The notes under the pieces were generated by a model. That model saw only the letters and a program-made list of their open reading frames with translations. It had not been told where the DNA came from and did not search any database. From Candidatus Eremiobacterota bacterium (GTDB lineage Bacteria > Vulcanimicrobiota > Vulcanimicrobiia > Vulcanimicrobiales > Vulcanimicrobiaceae), in the NCBI GenBank assembly GCA_019235885.1, contig JAFAKB010000069.1, positions 1 through 43,805 on the forward strand: a stretch of 43,805 bases of DNA. The letters are read 5' to 3'. Made by a program: the position numbers and the translations under genes. Below, piece after piece: positions 1 to 8,015 of the stretch. Position 1 is the stretch's first letter. Each line of letters starts with the position of its first letter.

Positions 1-1
1 G

Positions 2-1225
2 CGCGAGGTCGTGATCGTCGGCGAGAGCGCGCCGCTCGCCGGCGAGATCTCGTGGGACGAGTACGCCGAGCGCGGCGGGCGCTGCACCGACGAGACGCTC
101 GCCGAGCGCAAAGCGCGCTGTCAGTTCGACGAACCGATCAACATCCAATACACCTCGGGGACGACCGGCTTTCCGAAAGGCGCGACGCTCTCGCACCACA
201 ACATCCTCAACAACGGCTTCTTCATCGGCGAAGGCTGCCGTTACACCGAGCGCGACCGCGTCTGCATCCCGGTTCCGTTCTACCACTGCTTCGGAATGGT
301 GCTCGGCAACCTGGCCTGCACGACGCACGGCGCGGCGATCGTGATCCCGAACTGGACGTTCGACCCGCAGCTCACGCTGGAAGCGGTCGCGAAAGAAAAA
401 TGCACCTCGCTGTACGGGGTGCCGACGATGTTCATCGCCGAGCTGGCGCTGCCGAGCTTCAAGGAGTTCGACCTCTCGACGCTGCGCACGGGGATCATGG
501 CCGGCTCACCGTGCCCGGTCGAAGTCATGAAGCGCGTGCAGAGCGAGATGCACATGCCCGAAGTGACGATCTGCTACGGCATGACCGAGACCTCGCCGGT
601 CTCGACGCAGACGATGACCGACGACCCGCTCGAGAAGCGCACGGCGACGGTCGGCCGCGTCCACCCGCACATCGAGGTGAAGATCGTCGACGCCGAAGGA
701 CGCATCCTCGAGCGCAACGTCCCCGGCGAGCTGTGCACGCGCGGCTACAGCGTGATGCTCGGCTACTGGGAGAACCCCGAGGCGACCGCCGGCGCGATCG
801 ATTCCGCACGCTACATGCACACCGGCGACATTGCGACGATGGACGACGACGGCTACGTCAACATCAGCGGCCGGATCAAGGACATGGTGATCCGCGGCGG
901 CGAGAACGTCTACCCGCGCGAGATCGAAGAGTTCTTGTACACGCACCCCGCGATCAAGGACGTGCAGGTGATCGGCGTCCCCGACGAGCGCTACGGCGAG
1001 GAACTGTGCGCCTGGGTCGTGCTGAACGACGGCGCACGGCTCACCGCCGACGACGTGCGCGAGTTCTGCAAGGGCCAGATCGCCCACTACAAGATCCCGC
1101 GCTACGTCATGTTCGTCGACGGCTGGCCGATGACGGTCAGCGGCAAGGTTCAGAAGTACAAGATGCGCGAGGAGTCAATCGCGAAGCTCGGCCTCGAGAA
1201 CGCGGCCAACATCGTCACCGCGTAG
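2..1225 (+). CDS. AMP-dependent acyl-CoA ligase, 5'-truncated
   Basis: This is the C-terminal 407 residues of an acyl-CoA synthetase of the ANL superfamily. It activates a carboxylic acid, probably a fatty acid, to its CoA thioester through an acyl-adenylate in the cytoplasm. The reading frame is open from base 2, so the N-terminus (about 130-150 residues of a usual ~550) lies outside the window. Visible motifs are the phosphate loop [18 protein letters not shown], the YGMTETSP adenine-binding motif, [13 protein letters not shown], the hinge [16 protein letters not shown], and the C-terminal [10 protein letters not shown] with the catalytic lysine. The [15 protein letters not shown] pattern fits the fatty-acyl-CoA synthase subgroup rather than acetyl-CoA synthetase; substrate length cannot be read. 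The beta-oxidation genes at the other end of the window fit a fatty-acid role. Confidence 0.93.
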   Translation, partial: REVVIVGESAPLAGEISWDEYAERGGRCTDETLAERKARCQFDEPINIQYTSGTTGFPKGATLSHHNILNNGFFIGEGCRYTERDRVCIPVPFYHCFGMVLGNLACTTHGAAIVIPNWTFDPQLTLEAVAKEKCTSLYGVPTMFIAELALPSFKEFDLSTLRTGIMAGSPCPVEVMKRVQSEMHMPEVTICYGMTETSPVSTQTMTDDPLEKRTATVGRVHPHIEVKIVDAEGRILERNVPGELCTRGYSVMLGYWENPEATAGAIDSARYMHTGDIATMDDDGYVNISGRIKDMVIRGGENVYPREIEEFLYTHPAIKDVQVIGVPDERYGEELCAWVVLNDGARLTADDVREFCKGQIAHYKIPRYVMFVDGWPMTVSGKVQKYKMREESIAKLGLENAANIVTA

Positions 1226-1237
1226 CGCCGGCCGGCG

Positions 1238-1762
1238 TCAGCCGTTTCCGGCCTCGCTTCCGCCGCCGCCGCTGGCGCTCGCTTTGCGCCGGCCGCGGCG
1301 CGGCTTGGCGACCTTCGCCGTCACCGACTCGACGACGGCCGCGCCGCTCTCGAGCAGCTGTCCGGCTTGTTCGAGGACCGTCCCGGCTTTGCGCGCCCCG
1401 CGCGTCGCCGTCTTCACGGTCTGCGCGGCAGTTTTCGCGATCCCGCCCGCGGCTTTGCGCGCTCGGCCGGCGGCCTTCGTCGTCGCGCCGGCGGCCTTTT
1501 CCACGCCCTCGGTCGCGTACGAGACGGGGCTCTTCTTCCGCGAGGTGCTCTTGCGCGCGGTACTCTTCTTCGCGCCGCCCCGCTTCGCGCCGCCCTTCTT
1601 TGCACGGCCCTTCTTCTCGCCGCCCCGCTTTGCGCCGCCCTTCTTCGCGCCGCCCTTCTTCGATGAGCCCTTTTTCGCGCCGCCTCGCGTTGCGCCGCCC
1701 TTTTTCGCCGCACCCTTGCGCGACCCCGCGGCCTTCTTGCGGCCGCCTTTTGCTGCTGCCAT
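1238..1762 (-). CDS. histone H1-like Lys/Gly/Ala-rich basic protein
   Basis: A 174-residue, extremely basic protein. The N-terminal half is a run of KKGGAKRGG-type repeats (about residues 5-80). The C-terminal half is Ala/Lys-rich and probably helical (KAAGRARKAAGGIAKTAAQ), ending in a basic RRGRRKASASGGGG tail. The composition matches bacterial H1-like (HctB/AlgP-type) proteins that bind and compact DNA; that role is inferred from composition only. I start it at the ATG at 1762 because GGAAGGG lies about 10 bases upstream. A longer open frame reaches 1828 but its first ATGs lack a site. It follows the terminator of the lipoprotein operon, so it should have its own promoter, and it converges on the acyl-CoA ligase with only 12 bases between them. 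Confidence 0.78.
   Translation of the reverse strand: MAAAKGGRKKAAGSRKGAAKKGGATRGGAKKGSSKKGGAKKGGAKRGGEKKGRAKKGGAKRGGAKKSTARKSTSRKKSPVSYATEGVEKAAGATTKAAGRARKAAGGIAKTAAQTVKTATRGARKAGTVLEQAGQLLESGAAVVESVTAKVAKPRRGRRKASASGGGGSEAGNG
1564..1712 (-). repeat. in-frame imperfect tandem repeat coding KKGGA/KRGGA
   Basis: Degenerate units of about 12-18 bases (on the plus strand variants of cgcgccgcccttctt) repeat roughly ten times inside the H1-like gene and encode KKGGA, KRGGA and KKGSS. Units are multiples of three, so copy-number change would alter protein length without breaking the frame. Confidence 0.65.
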
Positions 1763-1830
1763 AACGACGAATCCCTTCCGCTCGAAGCGATGGAACGTTG
1801 GTCGTACACTTCCCATCGTGCGGCGCAAGC

Positions 1831-1867
1831 AAACGAAAAGCCCGCCGCAACCTGGGTCGCGGCGGGC
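1831..1867 (-). terminator. intrinsic terminator of the lipoprotein operon
   Basis: GCCCGCCGC (1840-1848) pairs perfectly with GCGGCGGGC (1859-1867) around a 10-base loop. Read on the minus strand the stem is followed by TTTTCGTTTG, a good U-tract, so it should terminate the operon that ends at 1922. In the plus direction the tail is only CTTCCT. Confidence 0.8.
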
Positions 1868-1880
1868 CTTCCTATGGCGC

Positions 1881-1916
1881 CACGCGTTCGACGCGTGAGC
1901 CTCGGCGTTACGCCGA
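1881..1916. other. two small hairpins in the 3' untranslated region
   Basis: CACGCGT/ACGCGTG with a 3-base loop (1881-1897) is followed by TCGGCG/CGCCGA with a TTA loop (1902-1916). They sit between the lipoprotein stop codon and the terminator and may stabilise the 3' end of that mRNA. No protein-binding role is evident. Confidence 0.5.
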
Positions 1917-1921
1917 AGCCT

Positions 1922-2476
1922 TTAGTGCGGCTTTCTCCGCACCCCGCTGATCGTTCCGGACGTGGTGGTCACGGTGACGTTCACGCCGACCGAGCCGCCG
2001 TGGTTGTCGCTTACGACGATGGTGCACGACCCCGCGGCGACCGCGGTGACCGTGAACGTCGCGCTGGGTCCGGTCCCGGATGCGGGAGAGAACGTCGCGA
2101 TCCCGCCGCAGTTGCCGCTGCTGGCGTTGAGCGGACCGGTGTAGTTGTTCTCGGTGACCGTGAACTGCGCCGACGAGCCCGCGACCGTCAGCGAGATCGA
2201 GACCGCGCTCCCGCCGATGGGGGCCGGAACCGGCGTCGGCGTCGGAGTCGGCGTCGGCGTCGGCGTCGGTGTCGGCGTGGGAGTCGGTGTCGGGGTGGGC
2301 GTCGGCGTCGGGGCGGCCGGAGTCGGCGTCGGCGTCGGCACTGCCGTGCCGGTGTTGAACGGCGGCGGGTTCGTGCTGCTCCCGCCGCAGCCGACGACGA
2401 GCGCGGCCGCTGCGACCATCAGCGCCGTCGCGAGCACGCTGCGATCGCGCACGTGTCTATCTCTGTTCGCGCGCAT
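1922..2476 (-). CDS. lipoprotein with Pro-Thr repeat stalk and Ig-like domain
   Basis: A 184-residue exported lipoprotein. The N-terminus is basic, then a hydrophobic stretch ends in the lipobox LVVGC, so the mature protein should be anchored by its cysteine. An extended PTPTPT tract (about residues 46-82) forms a stalk. The remaining ~100 residues are rich in Thr/Ser/Val/Gly with two cysteines (GNCGG and GSCTI), like a small bacterial Ig-like or BIG fold (inference). The start is one base after the stop of the upstream propeller gene, so the two are an operon and probably translationally coupled. The function is unknown; a surface or cell-wall structural role is plausible. Confidence 0.75.
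   Translation of the reverse strand: MRANRDRHVRDRSVLATALMVAAAALVVGCGGSSTNPPPFNTGTAVPTPTPTPAAPTPTPTPTPTPTPTPTPTPTPTPTPTPVPAPIGGSAVSISLTVAGSSAQFTVTENNYTGPLNASSGNCGGIATFSPASGTGPSATFTVTAVAAGSCTIVVSDNHGGSVGVNVTVTTTSGTISGVRRKPH
2230..2339 (-). repeat. hexanucleotide tandem repeat coding Pro-Thr
   Basis: Units of gtcggc/gtcggt/gtcggg (plus strand) repeat about 18 times with one interruption and encode the PT stalk of the lipoprotein. The 6-base unit keeps the frame whatever the copy number. Confidence 0.8.
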
Positions 2477-2477
2477 C

Positions 2478-4214
2478 TCAGTACACCAGCTTTCCGATGC
2501 GGCCCGGCGTCGCCGGGGCCGAGCCCGGCTCGCAGAACCAGATGGAGCCGTCCGGAGCGGTGGCGATCCCCTGGAGCGCGAGGCCGCTCACCGGTGACGG
2601 GAAGTCGATCACCGTCCCGGTGGTGGTGATGCGGCCGATCTTGTCGACGATTGAAAGCGGCTGACCCTGCTCGGTGAACCACAGCGCCCCGTCCTGCCCG
2701 ACCGTGATCGACCAGGGCGCGCCTTGCTGCGTCGGCACCTGGAACTCGCCGGTGACCGAGAACGAGTTCGGAGAGAGCCGGCCGATGTTGCCGCGGCCGT
2801 TCTCGGTGAACCAGAGGTTGCCGTCGGGCCCGCGGACGATGTCAAACGGGGCGCTGGTGGCGGTCAGCGAGATCTCGCTCTGCGATGTGAACAGGTCGTG
2901 GACGCGGCCGATCTTGTCCACGTTCTGCTCGGTGTAGTACAGGTTGCCGTCCGGCGCCGTCGCGATGCCGAACGGCCCGGCGCTCGCGGTCGGGACGCTC
3001 GTCTCACCGGCTTGCGAGCCGTTGTAGCTGACGAACCCGACGCGGGAGCTGCCGTGGGCGACGTACCAGATGTTGCCGTCGCCGCGGTCGACGAGCCCAA
3101 ACGGCTGATCTGCCGGCGGCGGCGCGAAGAGCGTACTGAACTCGGTAATCGTCCCGGTCGTCGTGATTTTCGCAATTTTATTTGCGGTTGCACCCGACTC
3201 CGTGAACCACAGGTTGCCGTCGCTCGCGCCGATGATGTGCGGGCCTTGACCCTGCGTATCGAAAGCGTTCGGGGTCGGCACCGGGAACTCGGTGACCACG
3301 CCGGCCGGCGTGATCCGCGCGACCGCGTTGCCGGGCTGCTCGGTGAACCACATGTTCCCGTCGCTGCCGGCCGCGATGTAGCGCGGCTTGTTCGCCGCCG
3401 TCGGGATCGAGAACTGGTAGATCGTCGGTTTCGGCGTGAACGCCGCCGAGACGGCGGCGATGCCCGTGCCGCTCGCGACGACCGTTGCCGTCGGGCCGGC
3501 GGGCAGACCGCTGTTCAGCGTCCCGCCGTTGTAGGTCAACGTCGCGGTGGTCGCCGAGTTGGGCAGGTTGTTCGTGGACAGCGACAGCGTTCCGCTGTTC
3601 GTCGAGTCGCTGACCGCGAGATGGATCGGAACGCTGTAGTCGCCCGGTCCGACGATCGTGTTGCCGTCGGCGTCGCGCGCCGCGACGTTGACGTTGACGG
3701 TCGCCGGCACGCCGGCGTTCGGCGCGGCGTTGCTGAGCGAGATCGTCACCGACGCGACGACGCCGTTCAGCACGGCGTTGACAGTATTCGCGGCGCCGCT
3801 GACGATCGGTTGCGTCACCGAGGCGCGGCTCAGGACGTTGCCCTGTCCGTTCTGGTCGTCGTAGGTCTGGAAGACGAACGTGTCGGTCCCGATCGGCGCG
3901 TCGATCGTGATCGTCGTGGCGGGAGCGTTCAAGTACTGCGGCGTGCCGCCGTTCACGGAGACGGAGACGCTGCGCGCGGTCGGGGGAACGTATCTGGGAC
4001 TCCGCACCGACGAGGTCACGGTACCGGTGTTCCAGTGCATCGTAAACGTCACGCTCGCCATCGTGCTGTGCGACGGAGCGACGTTGGCCGGAGGCGTTGC
4101 CGAGGAGCCGCTGCCGCCGGAGCAGCCGGCGGCGAGAACGGCGATCGCGCATGCGCCGAGCAGGCGCGTTCGGAAACGCGAAACGCGAAGATGACTCAAG
4201 GCCGCAAGGCCCAT
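2478..4214 (-). CDS. lipoprotein with streptogramin-lyase-like beta-propeller
   Basis: A 578-residue secreted lipoprotein. The signal peptide ends in the lipobox LAAGC. It is followed by a ~230-residue region with Ig-like character (GVPATVNVNVAARDADGNT) and a C-terminal propeller of at least six blades carrying the repeated signature DGNLWFTE...GRIT...I.EF seen in virginiamycin B lyase (Vgb)/NHL-type propellers. Such lipoproteins are often annotated as streptogramin lyases, but antibiotic cleavage cannot be inferred from the fold; ligand binding or cell-surface work is as likely. I chose the ATG at 4214 because AGGAG at 4223-4227 is 8 bases away; the ATG at 4220 is too close. The open frame continues to 4475 without a signal peptide there. 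It forms an operon with the Pro-Thr lipoprotein. Confidence 0.8.
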   Translation of the reverse strand: MGLAALSHLRVSRFRTRLLGACAIAVLAAGCSGGSGSSATPPANVAPSHSTMASVTFTMHWNTGTVTSSVRSPRYVPPTARSVSVSVNGGTPQYLNAPATTITIDAPIGTDTFVFQTYDDQNGQGNVLSRASVTQPIVSGAANTVNAVLNGVVASVTISLSNAAPNAGVPATVNVNVAARDADGNTIVGPGDYSVPIHLAVSDSTNSGTLSLSTNNLPNSATTATLTYNGGTLNSGLPAGPTATVVASGTGIAAVSAAFTPKPTIYQFSIPTAANKPRYIAAGSDGNMWFTEQPGNAVARITPAGVVTEFPVPTPNAFDTQGQGPHIIGASDGNLWFTESGATANKIAKITTTGTITEFSTLFAPPPADQPFGLVDRGDGNIWYVAHGSSRVGFVSYNGSQAGETSVPTASAGPFGIATAPDGNLYYTEQNVDKIGRVHDLFTSQSEISLTATSAPFDIVRGPDGNLWFTENGRGNIGRLSPNSFSVTGEFQVPTQQGAPWSITVGQDGALWFTEQGQPLSIVDKIGRITTTGTVIDFPSPVSGLALQGIATAPDGSIWFCEPGSAPATPGRIGKLVY

Positions 4215-4501
4215 ACGCATATCTCCTCTGTCGGAGGGCTCGGGAACCGTAAGGATCGTGCGCTGCACCCGGTTCGCGCGGCGAGCGGCCTCGTCTGTGG
4301 GGACGACCGTGTCGTCCGCTCGGACGTGAGAGGTTGGGAACGGACGCGCCGTTTCCTTGCTCGGTAGGGGCGCGAACGGGCACTTTGTAGATTGGCGAAC
4401 GGCCGCTTTACCTACCGACCCGACCAAAACCGCAGGAGTCGCCGGTTCCGGCGCGCGAGTATCCGCGGTTCTCACTTCTTCCGGGCCAGGGGACCGACTC
4501 G
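4215..4501. other. divergent intergenic region
   Basis: This stretch of 287 bases separates the minus-strand propeller gene from the plus-strand dehydrogenase operon, so it must carry promoters for both. I see no convincing -35/-10 pair or operator. Upstream of the plus gene, AGGGG at about 4489 is a ribosome-binding site for the ATG at 4502. Confidence 0.5.
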
Positions 4502-5545
4502 ATGGCGAAAACGACGGCCGCGCGGGGGCGCGAGCTCGACCGCGCCGGTCTGAGCGACGAGCAGCTCGTCGCGATGCTTCGCAACATGCTGCTGCAGCGC
4601 CAGCTCGACAACCGCGGCTTTCAATTGAACCGGCAGGGGAAGATCCCGTTCGCGCTCGGCTCCGAGGGCCACGAGGGGGTTCAGGCCGGCGCCGCGATGG
4701 CGTTCAAGCGCGGCGCCGACGTGCTGGTGCCGTACTACCGCGACCTCGGGCTCGCGCTCGGAGTGGGGATGACGCCGTTCGAGATCCTCTCCTCGCTCTT
4801 CGCGCGCGAGACCGACCGCTCGATGGGCCGCCAGTTTCCGAACCACTACACGAACCACGATCTCGGCGTGCTCTCCATCTCCTCGATCATCGCGGGCCAC
4901 TGCACGCACGCGGTCGGTGTCGCCGCTGCCTTCAAGTACCGCGGCGAGAGCGGGCGCGCGGTGCTGTGCTCGAACGGTGAAGGCGCGACCTCGCAGGGCG
5001 AGTGGCATGAGTCGGTCAACTTCGCCGCCGTCCACGCGCTGCCGATCGTGTTCCTGGTGCAGAACAACGAGTGGGCGATCTCGACGCCGCAAGAGATGCA
5101 GATGAAGGTCGCCAACGTCGCCGACAAGGCGCCGGGCTACGGTTTGCCGGGCGTCGTGTGCGACGGCTTCAGCCCGGTCGCGACGTTCCAGGCGATGCAC
5201 GACGCGCTCGAGCGCGCGCGCGGCGGCGGCGGGCCCACGATCGTCGAGGCGAAGTGCTACCGTTTCCTCTCGCACTCGACCGACGACGACGACCGGACCT
5301 ACCGCTCGCGCGAAGTCATCGAAGAGCGCCGCAAGATGGACCCCGTCCCGCGCTACGAGCAGCTGCTGATCGAGGCCGGCGTGATCGACGAACCGCGCGC
5401 GAAGCAGCTCAAAGCCGACGTGCTGCGCGAGACGAACGAGGCCACCGACTCGGCCGAAGCGCAGCGGTACCCGACCGCCGAGAGCCTCTACACCAACGTC
5501 GTCGCGGGGGACTACCGCCCGTGGCAGGAGTTCGAAGCACGATGA
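4502..5545 (+). CDS. bkdA1: 2-oxoacid dehydrogenase E1 alpha (branched-chain type)
   Basis: A 347-residue thiamine-diphosphate-dependent decarboxylase subunit of a 2-oxoacid dehydrogenase complex, cytoplasmic. The ThDP motif GEGATSQGEWHE...VQNNEWAIS (GDG-x~25-NN type) is clear. PYYRDLGLALGVGMTP and the GRQFPNHY/LSISSIIAGH segments resemble branched-chain 2-oxoacid E1 alpha more than pyruvate E1 alpha; the substrate is therefore inferred. Length is typical. It is the first gene of an operon with E1 beta and E2, and its TGA overlaps the E1 beta start as ATGA. It could equally serve pyruvate; the gene symbol is tentative. Confidence 0.88.
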   Translation: MAKTTAARGRELDRAGLSDEQLVAMLRNMLLQRQLDNRGFQLNRQGKIPFALGSEGHEGVQAGAAMAFKRGADVLVPYYRDLGLALGVGMTPFEILSSLFARETDRSMGRQFPNHYTNHDLGVLSISSIIAGHCTHAVGVAAAFKYRGESGRAVLCSNGEGATSQGEWHESVNFAAVHALPIVFLVQNNEWAISTPQEMQMKVANVADKAPGYGLPGVVCDGFSPVATFQAMHDALERARGGGGPTIVEAKCYRFLSHSTDDDDRTYRSREVIEERRKMDPVPRYEQLLIEAGVIDEPRAKQLKADVLRETNEATDSAEAQRYPTAESLYTNVVAGDYRPWQEFEAR

Positions 5546-6549
5546 CCGCGACGGCGCAGCAGACCGGCGTGACGATGACCAACGTGGAAGCGGTGCGCAC
5601 GACGCTGCACGACGCGCTGGCGCGCGACGAGCGCGTGCTGATCATGGGCGAGGACGTCGGCGCGCGCGGCAACGTCTTCCTCATCACCAAAGGCTTCCTC
5701 GAAGAGTTCGGGGCGGAGCGGGTCGTCGACACCCCGCTGGCCGAGGCGTCGATCGTCGGGGTCGCGATCGGGATGGCGATGGAAGGTCTGCGGCCGATCG
5801 CGGAGATCCAGTTCGCCGACTTCATCTATCCGGCGTTCAACCAGATCGTCGGCGAGGCGGCGAAGACGCGCTATCGCAGCAACGGCGACTACACCTGTCC
5901 GCTGGTGATCCGCACGCCGTACGGCGGCGGCGTGCGCGGCGCGCTCTCGCACTCGGTCTCGATCGAAGCGCTGTTCTACCACGTTCCGGGGCTCACGATC
6001 CTCGCGCCGTCGACGCCCGCCGACATCAAAGGCTTGCTCAACGCGGCGATCGAGTGCCCCGACCCGGTGCTCTTCCTCGAGCACAAGAAGACGTACCGCA
6101 GCGTGAAGGGCGAAGTCCCGAGCGGCTACTACACGATCCCGATCGGCAAAGCCGACGTGAAGAAAGCCGGCACGCAGCTCACCGTCGTCTCGTACGGCTA
6201 TAACCTGCACCAGGCGCTCGAGGCGGCGAACCGGCTCGAAGGCGAAGGCGTCTCGGTGGAAGTGATCGACCTGCGCTCGATTCGGCCGATGGACAAAGGT
6301 GCGATCCTGGCGTCCGTGCGCAAGACGCGCAAGCTGCTCATCATCCACGAAGACAACAAGTTCGGCGGGATCGGCGCGGAGATCAGCGCGATGGTCGCCG
6401 AAGAGGCGCTCTTCGAATTGGACGCGCCGATCCGCCGGCTGGCCGGGCCCGACGTTCCCGCGATGGGCTATGCGCAGCCTCTCGAAGAAGAGTTCATGAC
6501 CTCGACCGACGAGATGGTCGAGGCGATGCGCGAGCTGGCGAAATTCTAG
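5542..6549 (+). CDS. bkdA2: 2-oxoacid dehydrogenase E1 beta
   Basis: A 335-residue transketolase-like partner subunit that completes the E1 heterotetramer and passes the acyl group to lipoyl-E2. Conserved stretches include MGEDVG near the N-terminus, VDTPLAEASIVGVAIGMAM, EIQFADFIYPAFNQI and RTPYGGGVRGALSHS, and the C-terminal transketolase domain with VEVIDLRSIRPMD and the IHEDNKFGGIGAEI segment. I use the ATG at 5542, which overlaps the previous stop (ATGA). A second ATG 33 bases on (MTNVEAV) is also possible. The E2 gene follows after 2 bases. Confidence 0.9.
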   Translation: MTATAQQTGVTMTNVEAVRTTLHDALARDERVLIMGEDVGARGNVFLITKGFLEEFGAERVVDTPLAEASIVGVAIGMAMEGLRPIAEIQFADFIYPAFNQIVGEAAKTRYRSNGDYTCPLVIRTPYGGGVRGALSHSVSIEALFYHVPGLTILAPSTPADIKGLLNAAIECPDPVLFLEHKKTYRSVKGEVPSGYYTIPIGKADVKKAGTQLTVVSYGYNLHQALEAANRLEGEGVSVEVIDLRSIRPMDKGAILASVRKTRKLLIIHEDNKFGGIGAEISAMVAEEALFELDAPIRRLAGPDVPAMGYAQPLEEEFMTSTDEMVEAMRELAKF

Positions 6550-6551
6550 CA

Positions 6552-8015
6552 ATGCCCACGACGATTACGATGCCGCAGCTGGGCGAGACGGTCACCGAAG
6601 GGACCGTCGCGCAGTGGCTCAAGAAACCCGGCGACGCGGTCGAGAAGTACGAAGCGTTCGTCGAGGTCTCGACCGACAAGGTGAACGCCGAAGTTCCCTC
6701 GCCGGTCACCGGCGTGATTCGCGAGTTGATCGTCAAGGAAGGCGAGACGGTTCCGACCGGCGCGCCGATCGCGATCATCGACGACGTGGCAGCCGGCGCG
6801 GCGACGCCCGAACCGACCGGAAGCGGCTCACCGTCCGAGCAAGTCGCGGCCGCCGCCGGCGACCGCAACGCCGAGGCGAACCATCAGGCCAGCGACGAGC
6901 CCGTGCCGGGCGGCAACGTCGGCTTGAGCGGCCCCACGTACAGCGCGCCGGCGCCGTCGAACGCCGCCTCGGGGAACGGCGCGTCGAGCGGCGTCGCACC
7001 GGGCGGCGTGCGCGTCTCGCCGGCGGTCCGCCGGCTTGCGCGCGAGCACCGCATCGATCTCGCGCGCGTGCGCGGCACCGGCGCGAACGGCCGCATCACC
7101 GCGAACGACGTCCTCGAAGCGGCGAAAGCCGGCCCGAGCGCTGCCGTCGCCGCAATGATCACGACCGCCAAGGAAGAGCCGCATCCGATACCGGCTCCGC
7201 CGCCGCCGACACCGCCGCCGACGACGTCCGCCCCGCCGACGCCGACGACGACGCCCCCACCGCCGCCGCCAACGCCGACGCCGCAGGAGCGCGCGAAGCC
7301 GTCGTACGCCGGCGCGCGGCCGGGCGAGCTGATCCCGCTCACGCAGGCGCGCAAGATCATCGCGCAGCGCATGGTCGACTCGAAGCACACCGCGCCGCAC
7401 GCGTGGACGATGACCGAAGTCGACGTCACCAACGTGTGGAAGTGGCGCGTGCGCGAGAAGGATGCGTTCGAGAAAGCGTACGGCGTGAAGCTGACGCTGC
7501 TGCCGTTCTTCATCCGCGCCGCGGTCGAGTCGCTCGCTGCGTTCCCGCTGATGAACGCGTCGTTTACCGACGAAGGGATTCGCGTCCACCGCGACGTCAA
7601 CGTCGGGCTGGCGATCGCGGCGGGCGGCAACCTGATCGTGCCGGTGATCCGCCACGCCGACCAGCTTTCGGTCAAAGGGCTGGCGCTCGCCGCAGGCGAG
7701 CTGATCGACAAGGCGCGGCGCGGCAAGCTCGGCGCCGACGATCTGGCCGGCGGAACGTTCACCGTCAACAACACCGGCGCCAACGGCTCGATCCTGAGCG
7801 CGCCGATCCTGGTGCCGGGTCAGACGGGGATCGTCACCACCGAAGCGGTGGTGAAGCGCCCGGTCGTGCGCGACGACGACTCGATCGCGATCCGCTCGAT
7901 GATGAACGTCTGCCTGTCGCTCGACCACCGCGTCGTCGACGGCGCGGTCGCCAGCGGCTTCCTGAGCGATCTCAAGAAGCGGCTCGAGGCGATGGGACCC
8001 ACGGGATCGCTATGA
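6552..8015 (+). CDS. bkdB: 2-oxoacid dehydrogenase E2 acyltransferase
   Basis: A 487-residue core enzyme that carries the acyl group on lipoyl-lysine and transfers it to CoA. Domain order: one lipoyl domain (residues 1-78; lipoylated Lys43 in EVSTDKVNAEV), an Ala/Ser/Gly linker, a peripheral-subunit-binding domain (about 150-188; SPAVRRLAREHRIDLARVRG...GRITANDV), a proline-threonine-rich linker (about 205-245), and the catalytic domain with the active-site DHRVVDG (His459, Asp463). All expected parts are present. An E3 (lipoamide dehydrogenase) gene is not in this window. The stop overlaps the next start as ATGA, so the downstream secreted protease-like gene is in the same transcript. Confidence 0.92.
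   Translation: MPTTITMPQLGETVTEGTVAQWLKKPGDAVEKYEAFVEVSTDKVNAEVPSPVTGVIRELIVKEGETVPTGAPIAIIDDVAAGAATPEPTGSGSPSEQVAAAAGDRNAEANHQASDEPVPGGNVGLSGPTYSAPAPSNAASGNGASSGVAPGGVRVSPAVRRLAREHRIDLARVRGTGANGRITANDVLEAAKAGPSAAVAAMITTAKEEPHPIPAPPPPTPPPTTSAPPTPTTTPPPPPPTPTPQERAKPSYAGARPGELIPLTQARKIIAQRMVDSKHTAPHAWTMTEVDVTNVWKWRVREKDAFEKAYGVKLTLLPFFIRAAVESLAAFPLMNASFTDEGIRVHRDVNVGLAIAAGGNLIVPVIRHADQLSVKGLALAAGELIDKARRGKLGADDLAGGTFTVNNTGANGSILSAPILVPGQTGIVTTEAVVKRPVVRDDDSIAIRSMMNVCLSLDHRVVDGAVASGFLSDLKKRLEAMGPTGSL

Noticed and set aside
52-1764. Long arginine-rich open frames on both strands, such as the 570-codon frame over the acyl-CoA ligase
   Set aside because: They are shadows of real genes in a GC-rich genome: Arg/Ala/Pro-rich, without domains, and overlapping recognised enzymes.
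2230-2339. CRISPR-like or phase-variable repeat
   Set aside because: The units are contiguous hexamers within a coding Pro-Thr stalk, with no spacers and no frame change on copy-number variation.
2478-4214. Antibiotic resistance by virginiamycin B lyase
   Set aside because: Only the propeller repeats are visible. The fold is widespread in secreted proteins and no catalytic residues could be confirmed by reading.
4215-4501. Riboswitch or operator ahead of the dehydrogenase operon
   Set aside because: No conserved aptamer pattern or clear palindrome could be recognised.
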